Below, one piece after another: positions 7,076 through 14,675 of a stretch of 15,213 nucleotides of DNA (within the stretch, counting starts at the first letter, position 1; each line of letters opens with the position of its first letter). The stretch spans positions 1-15,213 of the forward strand of contig CAMWJQ010000039.1 of assembly GCA_947174615.1 (NCBI GenBank), read 5' to 3'. The notes below the pieces were generated by a model, which searched no databases, was not told the DNA's origin, and saw only the letters and a program-made list of their open reading frames with translations. The stretch is from an uncultured Lachnospiraceae bacterium (GTDB lineage Bacteria; Bacillota; Clostridia; Lachnospirales; Lachnospiraceae). A program made the position numbers and the translations under genes.

Positions 7076-7486
7076 ATGTCTGCCAAAACAGATACAGAAG
7101 TTATTATCGGCGGTAAAGTACTGACCGTCAGCGGCAATGAGAGCGCTGAATATTTACAAAAAGTTGCAGCATACATCAATAGTAAAGTTAACGAATATGC
7201 TAAGATGGACAATTTTAAGAGACAGTCCGTCGAAAAACAGAATATGTTAATTCAGTTGAATATTGCGGATGATTATTTTAAGGCAAAGAAGCAGATTGAC
7301 CTTCTTGAGCAGGATTTAAAAGCGAAAGATAATGAATTATATGATTTAAAACATGAACTGATTGCCACGCAGATTAAGCTTGACAATACTGCCAAATCCC
7401 TCAAAGAAGCAAATGAGACTATAAATGAAAATTCTAAGCAGATCATTCGTCTCGAAACAGAGTTGAAAGGCAGCCAAAACACATGA
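7076..7486 (+). CDS. zapA: Cell division protein ZapA
   Basis: ZapA binds FtsZ filaments and promotes their bundling at the division site. The 136-residue product begins with the family pattern: a beta-strand pair (TEVIIGGKVLTVSGNES) followed by the helix AEYLQKVAAYINSKVNEY. It continues into a long charged coiled coil from about residue 60 to 130, with Leu, Ile and Lys/Glu heptad-like spacing (QIDLLEQDLKAKDNELYDL). Many ZapA proteins are near 85-110 residues, so the coiled coil here is extended. GAAAGGGG lies about 8 bases before the ATG. Its stop codon overlaps the start of the next gene (ATGA), so translation is coupled. Context with a SEDS-PBP gene fits a division role. Confidence 0.85.
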   Translation: MSAKTDTEVIIGGKVLTVSGNESAEYLQKVAAYINSKVNEYAKMDNFKRQSVEKQNMLIQLNIADDYFKAKKQIDLLEQDLKAKDNELYDLKHELIATQIKLDNTAKSLKEANETINENSKQIIRLETELKGSQNT

Positions 7487-9618
7487 TGAACCGAAAAATA
7501 GAACTGTTGGCACCTGCAGGAGATTTTGCCTGTTTTCAAGCTGCGCTCAATGCTGGGGCAGATGCAGTGTATCTAGGCGGAGAACAGTATGGGGCACGTG
7601 CCTACGCTGGAAACTTTTCATCAGAAGAAATTAAAACAGCTCTGCATACAGCGCATCTTTTTGGCAGAAAGGTTTATCTTACTGTCAATACGTTAGTCAA
7701 GCAGGACGAATTTGAGAACGTTGTTCCCTACATTACCCCATTGTATCAAGCAGGACTAGATGGGGTGATTGTTCAGGATATCGGCGTTCTGGTATGTCTG
7801 CGCGAACGGTTTCCAGATCTGGCGCTTCATGCAAGCACACAGATGACAATTACAGGGCATTATGGAGCAGATTTTCTAAAAAAAATGGGCGTATGCCGGA
7901 TTGTTCCGGCAAGAGAGCTGTCGCTTGATGAAATCAAAGATATGAAAGAAAGAACCAATCTGGAAATCGAAAGCTTTATACATGGAGCGATGTGTTATGC
8001 CTATTCCGGTCAATGTCTTTTTAGCTCTATTTTAGGCGGCCGCAGCGGCAATCGGGGACGCTGTGCTGGTCCATGCAGGCTTCCTTACATTGGTGCGCGC
8101 GGTAAAGAGCAGTATCCGCTCAGCCTCAAGGATCTGTATACGCTGCCTGTATTACCGAAGCTGATCGAGGCTGGCATTGATTCCTTCAAAATCGAAGGAC
8201 GTATGAAGAGTCCTGAATATGTTGCAGGCGTGACTGCCATTTATCGAAAGTATCTTGATGCATACCTGGAGAATCCTGAGAAAGAATATATGATTCTGCC
8301 AAAAGATGAGCAGCTTATCAGACATCTGTACATCCGTTCGGATACTTGCGGTGGGTATTATCAGCAGCATCACAATAAAGATATGATCACATTGGCAGAG
8401 CCGGGATATTCTGGAAGTAAACAGGAGGTTCTAAGCGAAATTCAGGAGAAATATATCGCCGGCAAGCTGCGTCTGCCAATCAACGGATACGTCCGAATAT
8501 GTGCAGGAAGTCCCGCTGTTCTAACTTTTTCGACAGAAACGGCTTCTGTGACAGTGACAGGAGAGATGGTAAGTCCAGCGCGGAACAAACCATTGAGCCA
8601 GGAGGATATCCGGCAGAAACTTGGCAAGCTTGGTGACACCTGCTTTCAATTGACAGCGCTTGTTGTTGATACCGATGATGCTTCGTTCATGGCAGTAAAG
8701 GCATTGAACGAACTGCGTCGGATTGCTGCTGCTGAGCTGGAACAAAAGCTTCTGGCACCCACACTGCGCACTGTCCCAGAGCATGCACCGTTAAAGAAAA
8801 TGCCAGAAAATCCGATTCCGTTGCGGCAGACTGAGTGGTGTGTACTGGTCACGACCTATGAACAGCTTATGATTGCAAACGCTTTTTCAAAGCTGCATCG
8901 TATTTACGTGGAGGCAGACTTGCTTTTCCATACAGACAATGCCTTGCTGCCCGATAAAGAATATATTCTCGTATTACCGCATATTTTGCGAAAAAGGTCT
9001 TATTCCTATCTGCCAAAGTATGAGACGCTTTTGCGCGATAGTCGTTTCTCAGGAGTCATGGTTCGAAACCTTGAGGAGCTGGAATGGATTCATACAATAG
9101 GTTATACAGGGCGGATCTACTCGGATTATACGATTTATACATGGAATCAGGCTGCACTGGACTTTTTGGAGCGTCAGGTAGATGGTATTACACTTCCTTT
9201 GGAACTGAATAAAAAGGAGTTTGACAGACTGCTTCCTGCTGGCAGCACTTGCTTTGTACTATATGGATACATTCCTTTGATGTATTCTGCAAACTGTATT
9301 CAGAACACGCTGGAGCGCTGTATAAAGGATACCGGAAATGCAAATAATAGATATCATTTGACAGACCGTTATCATAATGATATTACAATTGTACAAAATT
9401 GTATGCATTGTTATAACATTCTGTACAATACAGTGCCCATGTCGCTACATGGACAGCTTGAACATATTTTGAAAAAGAATTACCCGTTTTTGCGGCTTGA
9501 TTTTTCTGTTGAGAGCGGCACACAGACGAGAGCTGTGATCAAATATTATCTAAATTCCTGTACCGAATTTCCATACAAGGAGTTTACAAATGGACATTAT
9601 AAGCGTGGAGTAGAGTAG
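7483..9618 (+). CDS. U32 family protein with DUF3656-like C-terminus (RlhA/TrhP-type RNA hydroxylation enzyme)
   Basis: The 711-residue product starts with a U32 domain (about 5-310): the opening LLAPAGDF, DAVYLGG, and the U32 signature ESFIHGAMCYAYSGQC. Cys171, Cys178, Cys194 and Cys198 are spaced C-x6-C-x15-C-x3-C, as in the U32 proteins RlhA (5-hydroxycytidine in 23S rRNA) and TrhP (5-hydroxyuridine in tRNA), where they are thought to hold an iron-sulfur cluster. The long C-terminal part resembles the DUF3656 extension of the RlhA branch. Residues 285-293 (RSDTCGGYY) differ from the RGGF-xxGY motif expected in this family and add a fifth candidate Cys289. Older annotation as peptidase or collagenase is probably misleading. 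The start overlaps the zapA stop; the next gene begins one base after its stop. The exact RNA target cannot be read from sequence. Confidence 0.85.
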   Translation: MMNRKIELLAPAGDFACFQAALNAGADAVYLGGEQYGARAYAGNFSSEEIKTALHTAHLFGRKVYLTVNTLVKQDEFENVVPYITPLYQAGLDGVIVQDIGVLVCLRERFPDLALHASTQMTITGHYGADFLKKMGVCRIVPARELSLDEIKDMKERTNLEIESFIHGAMCYAYSGQCLFSSILGGRSGNRGRCAGPCRLPYIGARGKEQYPLSLKDLYTLPVLPKLIEAGIDSFKIEGRMKSPEYVAGVTAIYRKYLDAYLENPEKEYMILPKDEQLIRHLYIRSDTCGGYYQQHHNKDMITLAEPGYSGSKQEVLSEIQEKYIAGKLRLPINGYVRICAGSPAVLTFSTETASVTVTGEMVSPARNKPLSQEDIRQKLGKLGDTCFQLTALVVDTDDASFMAVKALNELRRIAAAELEQKLLAPTLRTVPEHAPLKKMPENPIPLRQTEWCVLVTTYEQLMIANAFSKLHRIYVEADLLFHTDNALLPDKEYILVLPHILRKRSYSYLPKYETLLRDSRFSGVMVRNLEELEWIHTIGYTGRIYSDYTIYTWNQAALDFLERQVDGITLPLELNKKEFDRLLPAGSTCFVLYGYIPLMYSANCIQNTLERCIKDTGNANNRYHLTDRYHNDITIVQNCMHCYNILYNTVPMSLHGQLEHILKKNYPFLRLDFSVESGTQTRAVIKYYLNSCTEFPYKEFTNGHYKRGVE

Positions 9619-9619
9619 A

Positions 9620-12379
9620 ATGCTAAGAGCAGTAATCGAATTATCAAAATATATATTAGCAGCAAATATTGTATTATATGTATTGATTAGTTTTATCGCC
9701 CTTTTTCGTGATGACAGGAAACGCAAAAATTTTATTTTTGTCCTCCAATATGTTATGATTTTAATCAATCATATGACAGGAAGCTTGGTATTGTTGTCCT
9801 CAAGGAAAGATTTTACCTATCTTTTCTTCCCGTTTTTTCAAGTAATAACAGTATTTGCATTTCTGGTCTTAATGCGCGTGATCTACCCAAAGGCGGATCG
9901 GTTGATTCAAAATCATATCGCACTGCTGCTGTCTGTCAGCTTTGTAATATTGACACGTCTGTCACTCACACGCTCTTTACGCCAGTTTACCATCATCGCG
10001 ATATCTCTGGTAGTCGCATTAATTCTTCCCGCTTTTTTCAGATATCAAAAGCTGCTGAAAAACTGCGAGTATATTTTTGCGGCGATTGGAATATTGATCT
10101 TGGGCGCTGTGCTGGTTCGAGGCAGCATTACGAATGGCTCTAAACTGTCTTTTTCCATTATGGGAGTGTCTTTCCAGCCGTCAGAGTTTGTGAAAATTAT
10201 CTATGTGTTGTTTATTGCAGCGATGTTGTCAAAGGCCAAAAAGTTATGGCACATACTGCTCTCAGCATTTCTCGCCGCAGTGCATGTGCTGTTTCTTACC
10301 GCCTCCAAGGATCTTGGAAGTGCACTGATTTATTTTATTACGTATATTATTCTCCTGTATATAGCGACACACAGGCTGCGGTATTTGATTATGGGTTTTG
10401 CAGGCGGCGCTGTGGCAGCATATATCTCTTATCTGATGTTTGCGCATGTGCGTGTGCGTGTGTCAGCATGGCTCGATCCCTGGAATGATATCAACGCCAC
10501 AGGATACCAGATTGCCCAATCCCTGTTTGGTATCGGAACCGGCAGTTGGTTTGGCATGGGGATTGATGCCGGAACACCCGGTTCCATACCCTATGTGGAG
10601 CAGGATTTTATTTTTTCCGCAGTCTGTGAGGAATTTGGCGTGATCTACGGCATCTGCCTGATTGCAGTCTGTGTGAATTTGTTTTTAGAGATAATTCGTG
10701 CAGCATACGCATGTCAGGACCCCTTTATGCAGTATGCTTCCTATGGAATGGGAACAATCTACATTGTGCAGCTATTCCTTACAATAGGCGGAAACAGCAA
10801 ATTTATACCGCTTACGGGCGTGACACTGCCTTTAATCAGTTACGGCGGCAGTTCCGTACTTGCTACATTAATGATGTTATCCGTTGTACAGGGATTTTAT
10901 ATCAATCATGATGCATCTTATGAAAATGCAGAATATGACGATAAAAATAATGATACGAATAATAAGATACCGATATTTACGAGAATACACCTTCACACAA
11001 ATGTGATTGCAGGTGTATTTGTGGGGCTTTTTGTTGCAATCAGCGGGTATTTGATACACTATGTATATTTTGACAGTGCACAGGTGATCAACAACTCCTA
11101 CAATGCAAAGCGGCAGGATATTCTGGCGGAAGAGACGATACGGGGGGATATTCTGTCCGCGGACGGACAGGTGCTGGCGACGACACTCGCGCATTCTGAT
11201 GATCGGTACTATCCTTTTGACAAAGTGTTTGCACATGCGGTTGGCTATGCCACAAACGGCAGGATGGGTGTGGAACAGAGCGCTAATATGTATCTGGTCT
11301 CATCGAATGTCTCTCTGGGAAGCAAGCTGCAAAACGATCTGGCAAACGAGAAACACATGGGAAACACTGTTGTCACGACCTTTGATGCCAGACTACAGAA
11401 AATCGCATACAATGCACTGGGCACTTATGAGGGCGCTGTACTTGTGACAGAACCTTCGACAGGAAAAATCCTTGCGATGGTTTCTAAACCAGATTTTAAC
11501 CCCAATACGATCAGTGAGATTTGGGACAGTCTCCTGGAGGATACCACAAGCTCTGTTCTGTTAAACCGGGCGACGCAAGGTTTATATCCGCCGGGATCCA
11601 CCTTCAAAATTCTGACGGCATTGGAATATATCCGGGAAAATCCAGAGCGCTATGAGGACTATATGTTCCAGTGTACAGGAAAGTTCACAAACGGAAAAAA
11701 TACCATCAACTGTTATCATGGCACCGTCCACGGAAACGTTGATCTGATGGAATCTTTTGCAAAGTCCTGCAATGCGTCCTTTGCCAATATCGGACTTTTG
11801 ATTGACAGACGCAAATTTATAAAGACACTTGACAATCTGTTTTTTAACAGAAAACTTCCTGTGGATTTTCCGACAAATATCAGCAATATTTCCGATGAGA
11901 TTGTCAGCAATGACAATGCCATGATACAGACCGTCATCGGTCAGGGTACTACACAGATGACACCAATACAGATCGCTATGGTTACGGCTATGATTGCCAA
12001 CAATGGTGTGATGATGGAACCCTATATGATTGATCACATCGAGACAGCAGATGGGAATGTGATTAAGACCTATACGCCTCATTCTCTGGGGAAGCTCATC
12101 ACAGAACAGGAAGCAGCGGCTTTGCAGGAGGCAATGAGAGTCGTCGTGGAAGAAGGGACTGGGACGCGGCTGATCAGCGAGGGATACAGCGCAGCCGGCA
12201 AGACGGGCTCCGCCGAATTTAATTCCAACTCGGATTCACATGCATGGTTTACCGGATACACGTATGATACTGAAAATCCGTTGCAGATTACAATCATTAT
12301 GGAGGGTGCAGGCTCTGGTGGAGAGTACGCAGTTCCGATGGCAAGACGGATTTTAGATGAGTATTATAGTCAAAAATAA
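9620..12379 (+). CDS. SEDS glycosyltransferase (RodA/FtsW) fused to class B penicillin-binding protein
   Basis: One 919-residue frame without interruption carries two enzymes of cell-wall synthesis. Residues 1-427 are a SEDS peptidoglycan polymerase with about 13 membrane segments. They include QPSEF (186-190), DLGSALIYF (231-239), the catalytic-type Asp286 in WLDPW...TGYQIAQS, and PLISYGGSS (404-412). About three extra N-terminal segments precede the usual ten, as in long actinobacterial RodA. A polar Asp/Asn-rich linker (about 431-450) and a membrane segment (about 459-481) follow. The last part is a transpeptidase with Ser660-TFK663, Ser716-Cys-Asn718 and Lys861-Thr-Gly863, all three active-site motifs intact. 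It resembles actinobacterial PbpA, the partner of RodA. Topology works: SEDS C-terminus inside, one crossing, PBP outside. GGAG lies 9 bases before the start. Whether it serves division or elongation is open; zapA nearby hints at division. Confidence 0.93.
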   Translation: MLRAVIELSKYILAANIVLYVLISFIALFRDDRKRKNFIFVLQYVMILINHMTGSLVLLSSRKDFTYLFFPFFQVITVFAFLVLMRVIYPKADRLIQNHIALLLSVSFVILTRLSLTRSLRQFTIIAISLVVALILPAFFRYQKLLKNCEYIFAAIGILILGAVLVRGSITNGSKLSFSIMGVSFQPSEFVKIIYVLFIAAMLSKAKKLWHILLSAFLAAVHVLFLTASKDLGSALIYFITYIILLYIATHRLRYLIMGFAGGAVAAYISYLMFAHVRVRVSAWLDPWNDINATGYQIAQSLFGIGTGSWFGMGIDAGTPGSIPYVEQDFIFSAVCEEFGVIYGICLIAVCVNLFLEIIRAAYACQDPFMQYASYGMGTIYIVQLFLTIGGNSKFIPLTGVTLPLISYGGSSVLATLMMLSVVQGFYINHDASYENAEYDDKNNDTNNKIPIFTRIHLHTNVIAGVFVGLFVAISGYLIHYVYFDSAQVINNSYNAKRQDILAEETIRGDILSADGQVLATTLAHSDDRYYPFDKVFAHAVGYATNGRMGVEQSANMYLVSSNVSLGSKLQNDLANEKHMGNTVVTTFDARLQKIAYNALGTYEGAVLVTEPSTGKILAMVSKPDFNPNTISEIWDSLLEDTTSSVLLNRATQGLYPPGSTFKILTALEYIRENPERYEDYMFQCTGKFTNGKNTINCYHGTVHGNVDLMESFAKSCNASFANIGLLIDRRKFIKTLDNLFFNRKLPVDFPTNISNISDEIVSNDNAMIQTVIGQGTTQMTPIQIAMVTAMIANNGVMMEPYMIDHIETADGNVIKTYTPHSLGKLITEQEAAALQEAMRVVVEEGTGTRLISEGYSAAGKTGSAEFNSNSDSHAWFTGYTYDTENPLQITIIMEGAGSGGEYAVPMARRILDEYYSQK

Positions 12380-12402
12380 TATATACTTTTCTGATATATT
12401 AT
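12376..12402 (+). repeat. AT-only inverted repeat after the SEDS-PBP gene
   Basis: ATAATATAT (12376-12384) and ATATATTAT (12394-12402) are perfect complements around a 9-base loop, overlapping the stop codon. There is no GC in the stem and no T-run after it, so it is at best a weak terminator. No other terminator is visible between this gene and the promoter at 12430. Confidence 0.3.
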
Positions 12403-12429
12403 AAATATTGCAAAAATTTCAAGAATACT

Positions 12430-12458
12430 TTGTAATTTTTTGTGAAAAGGTGTATATT
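12430..12458 (+). promoter_or_regulatory. Promoter of the MshEN-CheX / receiver / NUDIX genes
   Basis: TTGTAA (12430-12435) and TATATT (12453-12458, 5 of 6) are separated by 17 bases. The predicted start of transcription is near 12465, about 35 bases before the start codon. Confidence 0.6.
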
Positions 12459-12499
12459 AGTATTAGGTGTAATTTGAAGAAATAAAAGGAGGACCAAAA

Positions 12500-13372
12500 A
12501 TGATTAACCGTTTATTTGGAAATTATTTGGTGGAAAAAAAAGTATTGACGCAGACGCAACTGGATGATCTGCTTCCCGTTCAAAAGGACTTCAAGGCCGA
12601 GGTAGAGACGATCGCAGTGATTAATAAGGTGATATCAGCGGCAGTGACACAGGATCTTTTGGGACGGATAGATAAAAACAGCGAACATTTTGGCGAGGCA
12701 GCCATTGATGCAGAATATCTTACAGATGAGAAACTCGATGAGATCCTGACCTACCAGTCAAACGCATTTATGAAGTTTGTTCAAAGCATGATAGATAAAC
12801 AATTTATGGATCTGGGGCAGATCAATCATTTTCTGGATGAATTTCAGCGCATTGGAGGCTATACAGATGCCCAGATCAGCTCGCTCATCCATGATGACCT
12901 CGAGGAGTGTGTGTCCATCTTTGTCCCCCTGAAGTCACCGCGGCTGAAAGAATTTACGTTGACCCTTATCCGAACAATACGCCGGCTGATAGACTGTGAC
13001 GCGTATTTGGACAAATCATACACTGCGCGTTCATTACAGCTTGACAAGCATGCATGCCAGATGATCGTCGGAGACATGCACATGAAAGTGTATATTAGCG
13101 CACCGGACAATGATCTGCTTGCGATTGCAAATTATTTTACCGACGATACATATGAAGCCGTAAACGAAGATGCTCTTGATAATGTAGGTGAATTTATCAA
13201 TTGTGTCAATGGGCTTTTTGCTACAAATTTGAGCTATGATGATGTCGCGATTGATATGAATTCACCGGAATACTCAATGGTTGGACCTTTTATCAGCAAT
13301 GAAAAATTATATGTCATTCCCATTCATGCGAACGGATATAGTTTTAATGCAGTGCTAGAGGTTTATGAATAA
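12500..13372 (+). CDS. MshEN-like repeat protein with C-terminal CheX/CheC-type phosphatase domain
   Basis: The 290-residue product is soluble. Two N-terminal repeats follow the MshEN spacing G-x2-L-x5-L-x4-L-x3-L-x2-Q. Repeat 1 (Gly7, Leu10, Leu16, Leu21, Leu25, Gln28) fits at every position. Repeat 2 (Gly65, Leu74, Leu79, Leu83, Gln86) has Ala68 in place of the first Leu. MshEN domains in type IV pilus and secretion ATPases bind cyclic di-GMP; repeat 1 also has Arg4 near the expected Arg. A helical middle follows. The C-terminus (about 150-290) looks like the CheX/CheC fold and contains Asp227-x3-Glu231-x2-Asn234 then Pro256, nearly identical to the CheY-P phosphatase signature D/S-x3-E-x2-N-x22-P (here x21). 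AAAGGAGGA precedes the start. The next gene, 41 bases away, is a CheY-like receiver, the expected substrate. Function and ligand are inferred. Confidence 0.7.
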   Translation: MINRLFGNYLVEKKVLTQTQLDDLLPVQKDFKAEVETIAVINKVISAAVTQDLLGRIDKNSEHFGEAAIDAEYLTDEKLDEILTYQSNAFMKFVQSMIDKQFMDLGQINHFLDEFQRIGGYTDAQISSLIHDDLEECVSIFVPLKSPRLKEFTLTLIRTIRRLIDCDAYLDKSYTARSLQLDKHACQMIVGDMHMKVYISAPDNDLLAIANYFTDDTYEAVNEDALDNVGEFINCVNGLFATNLSYDDVAIDMNSPEYSMVGPFISNEKLYVIPIHANGYSFNAVLEVYE

Positions 13373-13413
13373 GAATATGCTTATAAAGTTTTATAGGATA
13401 AGGAGATAATAAT

Positions 13414-13773
13414 ATGAATACTGTTTTGATAGTTGACGATTCTAAGACTTCCAGATATATGCTACGCCATATTCTTGTGGAAAATGGTTATGAGGTGATC
13501 GGTGAGGCAGAAAACGGTCAGGAGGGCTATGATAAATACTGTGAACTGGAACCGGATTTCGTGACGCTTGATATTACAATGCCCGTGATGGATGGAATCG
13601 AAACTCTTGTGAAGATCAAAGAATATGACGAGGAAGCCAAAATAATCATGGTAACGGCTTCTGGTCAGAAAAATAAGATGCTGGATGCGATCAAGCTCGG
13701 CGCGGCAGACTTTGTTACAAAACCTTATGAAACAAGCCAGATTATAAGCATTATGGACAGTATGAAAGAATAA
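13414..13773 (+). CDS. Stand-alone CheY-like response regulator receiver
   Basis: The 119-residue product is a single receiver domain without an output domain. The acidic pocket Asp8-Asp9, phospho-acceptor Asp53 in TLDITMPVMDG, the switch Thr81 in MVTASG, the switch aromatic Phe100 and the conserved Lys103-Pro are all present, so it should be phosphorylatable. AAGGAG lies about 9 bases before the ATG. No histidine kinase is in the window. The gene just upstream encodes a protein with a CheX/CheC-like phosphatase motif, which suggests this receiver is its target. It would act by binding a partner protein rather than DNA. Whether it is linked to motility cannot be told from here, as no flagellar or other che genes are adjacent. 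Confidence 0.92.
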   Translation: MNTVLIVDDSKTSRYMLRHILVENGYEVIGEAENGQEGYDKYCELEPDFVTLDITMPVMDGIETLVKIKEYDEEAKIIMVTASGQKNKMLDAIKLGAADFVTKPYETSQIISIMDSMKE

Positions 13774-13801
13774 TTATACGCACCATACAGGAGGAAACAC
13801 C

Positions 13802-14248
13802 ATGATTCAAGCTACTAGTTGTGGTGGCGTAGTCATTTTCCGGGGTAAAATTTTACTTTTATACAAGAATTTCAAAAACAGATACGAGGGGTGGGTTTTA
13901 CCAAAAGGCACTGTTGAAATGGGTGAAAAGCACGTGGAGACTGCCCTGCGAGAAGTGTTTGAGGAATCAGGCGTGAAAGCTACTGTTATGAAATATATTG
14001 GAAAGAGCGAATATACCTTCAATGTGCCTCAGGATATCGTAGAGAAGGAAGTCCATTGGTATCTTATGATGGCGGATAATTATTACAGCAAGCCACAGCG
14101 TGAAGAATTTTTTGTCGATTCGGGATATTATAAATATCATGAGGCATATCATCTGCTCAAGTTCTCAAATGAAAAACAGATTTTAGAGCAGGCGTATCTG
14201 GAGTATCTGGATCTTCGAAAAAACAGACAATGGATAAAACCACGTTAA
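13802..14248 (+). CDS. NUDIX hydrolase
   Basis: The 148-residue product has a perfect Nudix box G-x5-E-x7-REV-x-EE-x-GV at residues 36-58 (GTVEMGE...REVFEESGV), which binds Mg2+ and cleaves nucleoside diphosphates linked to another group. The context around it (GGVVIFRGKILLLYKN before, WVLPKGTVE at the box) is like MutT and diadenosine-polyphosphate (Ap4A) hydrolase relatives, so a house-cleaning or dinucleoside polyphosphate substrate is likely, but the exact one is unknown. AGGAGG lies about 8 bases before the ATG. It is 28 bases after the receiver gene and just before a terminator, so it is probably the last gene of that transcript. Confidence 0.9.
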   Translation: MIQATSCGGVVIFRGKILLLYKNFKNRYEGWVLPKGTVEMGEKHVETALREVFEESGVKATVMKYIGKSEYTFNVPQDIVEKEVHWYLMMADNYYSKPQREEFFVDSGYYKYHEAYHLLKFSNEKQILEQAYLEYLDLRKNRQWIKPR

Positions 14249-14255
14249 AACATCT

Positions 14256-14285
14256 AAAAAGGAGGTCAGTTTTGATCTTCTTTTT
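14256..14285 (+). terminator. Intrinsic terminator after the NUDIX gene
   Basis: AAAAAGGAGGTCA (14256-14268) pairs with TGATCTTCTTTTT (14273-14285) over 13 positions, two of them G-U, with a 4-base GTTT loop and a T-run at the 3' end. It starts 7 bases after the NUDIX stop codon. The AGGAGGT inside the arm resembles a ribosome binding site but is explained by the hairpin. Confidence 0.8.
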
Positions 14286-14288
14286 GAT

Positions 14289-14317
14289 TTGTAATATTTG
14301 GAATGATATGTTAGAAT
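14289..14317 (+). promoter_or_regulatory. Promoter of the 102-residue protein and DUF2953 genes
   Basis: TTGTAA (14289-14294) and TAGAAT (14312-14317, 5 of 6) are 17 bases apart, and TGT before the -10 makes it an extended -10 promoter. It lies directly after the terminator at 14256-14285. Confidence 0.75.
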
Positions 14318-14357
14318 AGTCAGTGGTAACAAAATCTATTTGGAAGCAGTGGTAAAG

Positions 14358-14666
14358 ATGCGTTTTAGTAAGAAATTATATATCAGCCCATCATTGGATA
14401 AAAAATGCGGGACAGTGAAGTGGAAACTGCGGACAGGCAGACCTCAGCCAACAGTCTACATTATAGCGCTCGCAAAAAACAGGGACTTGCTTGAGATCTA
14501 TCACAGCGGAATACTCAAACAAAAGTACTATCGAAAAAAAGCCAATACTCCTTATATTGTCGGCATTGCTATGGGATATGGCGGGGCAGTTGATTTGGTC
14601 ATAGACATTATTGAGGATGTTTTCCGCGAGACAGGAACATACGATGTAAAATCTTTTTTCAAATAA
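14358..14666 (+). CDS. Small conserved-looking protein of unknown function
   Basis: The 102-residue product is basic and soluble, with no signal peptide or membrane segment. The N-terminal half is rich in Lys/Arg (KKLYISPSLDKK, WKLRTGRPQP) and looks like beta-strands (TVYIIALAKNRDLLEIYHS). The C-terminal half has a Gly-rich turn (IVGIAMGYGGAVDLV) and an acidic helix. I recognise no domain, and it carries no catalytic motif that I can name. The start at 14358 is preferred. An in-frame TTG at 14340 has no ribosome binding site, whereas GGAAG and GGTAAAG precede the ATG, though neither is strong. The next gene begins 9 bases after the stop, so the two are probably co-transcribed from the promoter at 14289. 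Confidence 0.75.
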   Translation: MRFSKKLYISPSLDKKCGTVKWKLRTGRPQPTVYIIALAKNRDLLEIYHSGILKQKYYRKKANTPYIVGIAMGYGGAVDLVIDIIEDVFRETGTYDVKSFFK

Positions 14667-14675
14667 GGGGAGCTT

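Noticed and set aside
10438..10465. Alternating GTGCGTGTGCGTGTG simple-sequence run, possible phase-variable tract
   Set aside because: It encodes HVRVRV, which matches the conserved SEDS sequence just before WLDP. The short run is explained by protein conservation.
12376..12402. AT-only hairpin as a strong terminator of the SEDS-PBP transcript
   Set aside because: The stem has no GC pairs and no T-run follows. It is listed only as a low-confidence repeat.
14272..14319. 15-codon open frame starting at TTG 14272 behind AGGAGGT
   Set aside because: The apparent ribosome binding site is one arm of the NUDIX terminator hairpin, and the tiny frame has no other support.
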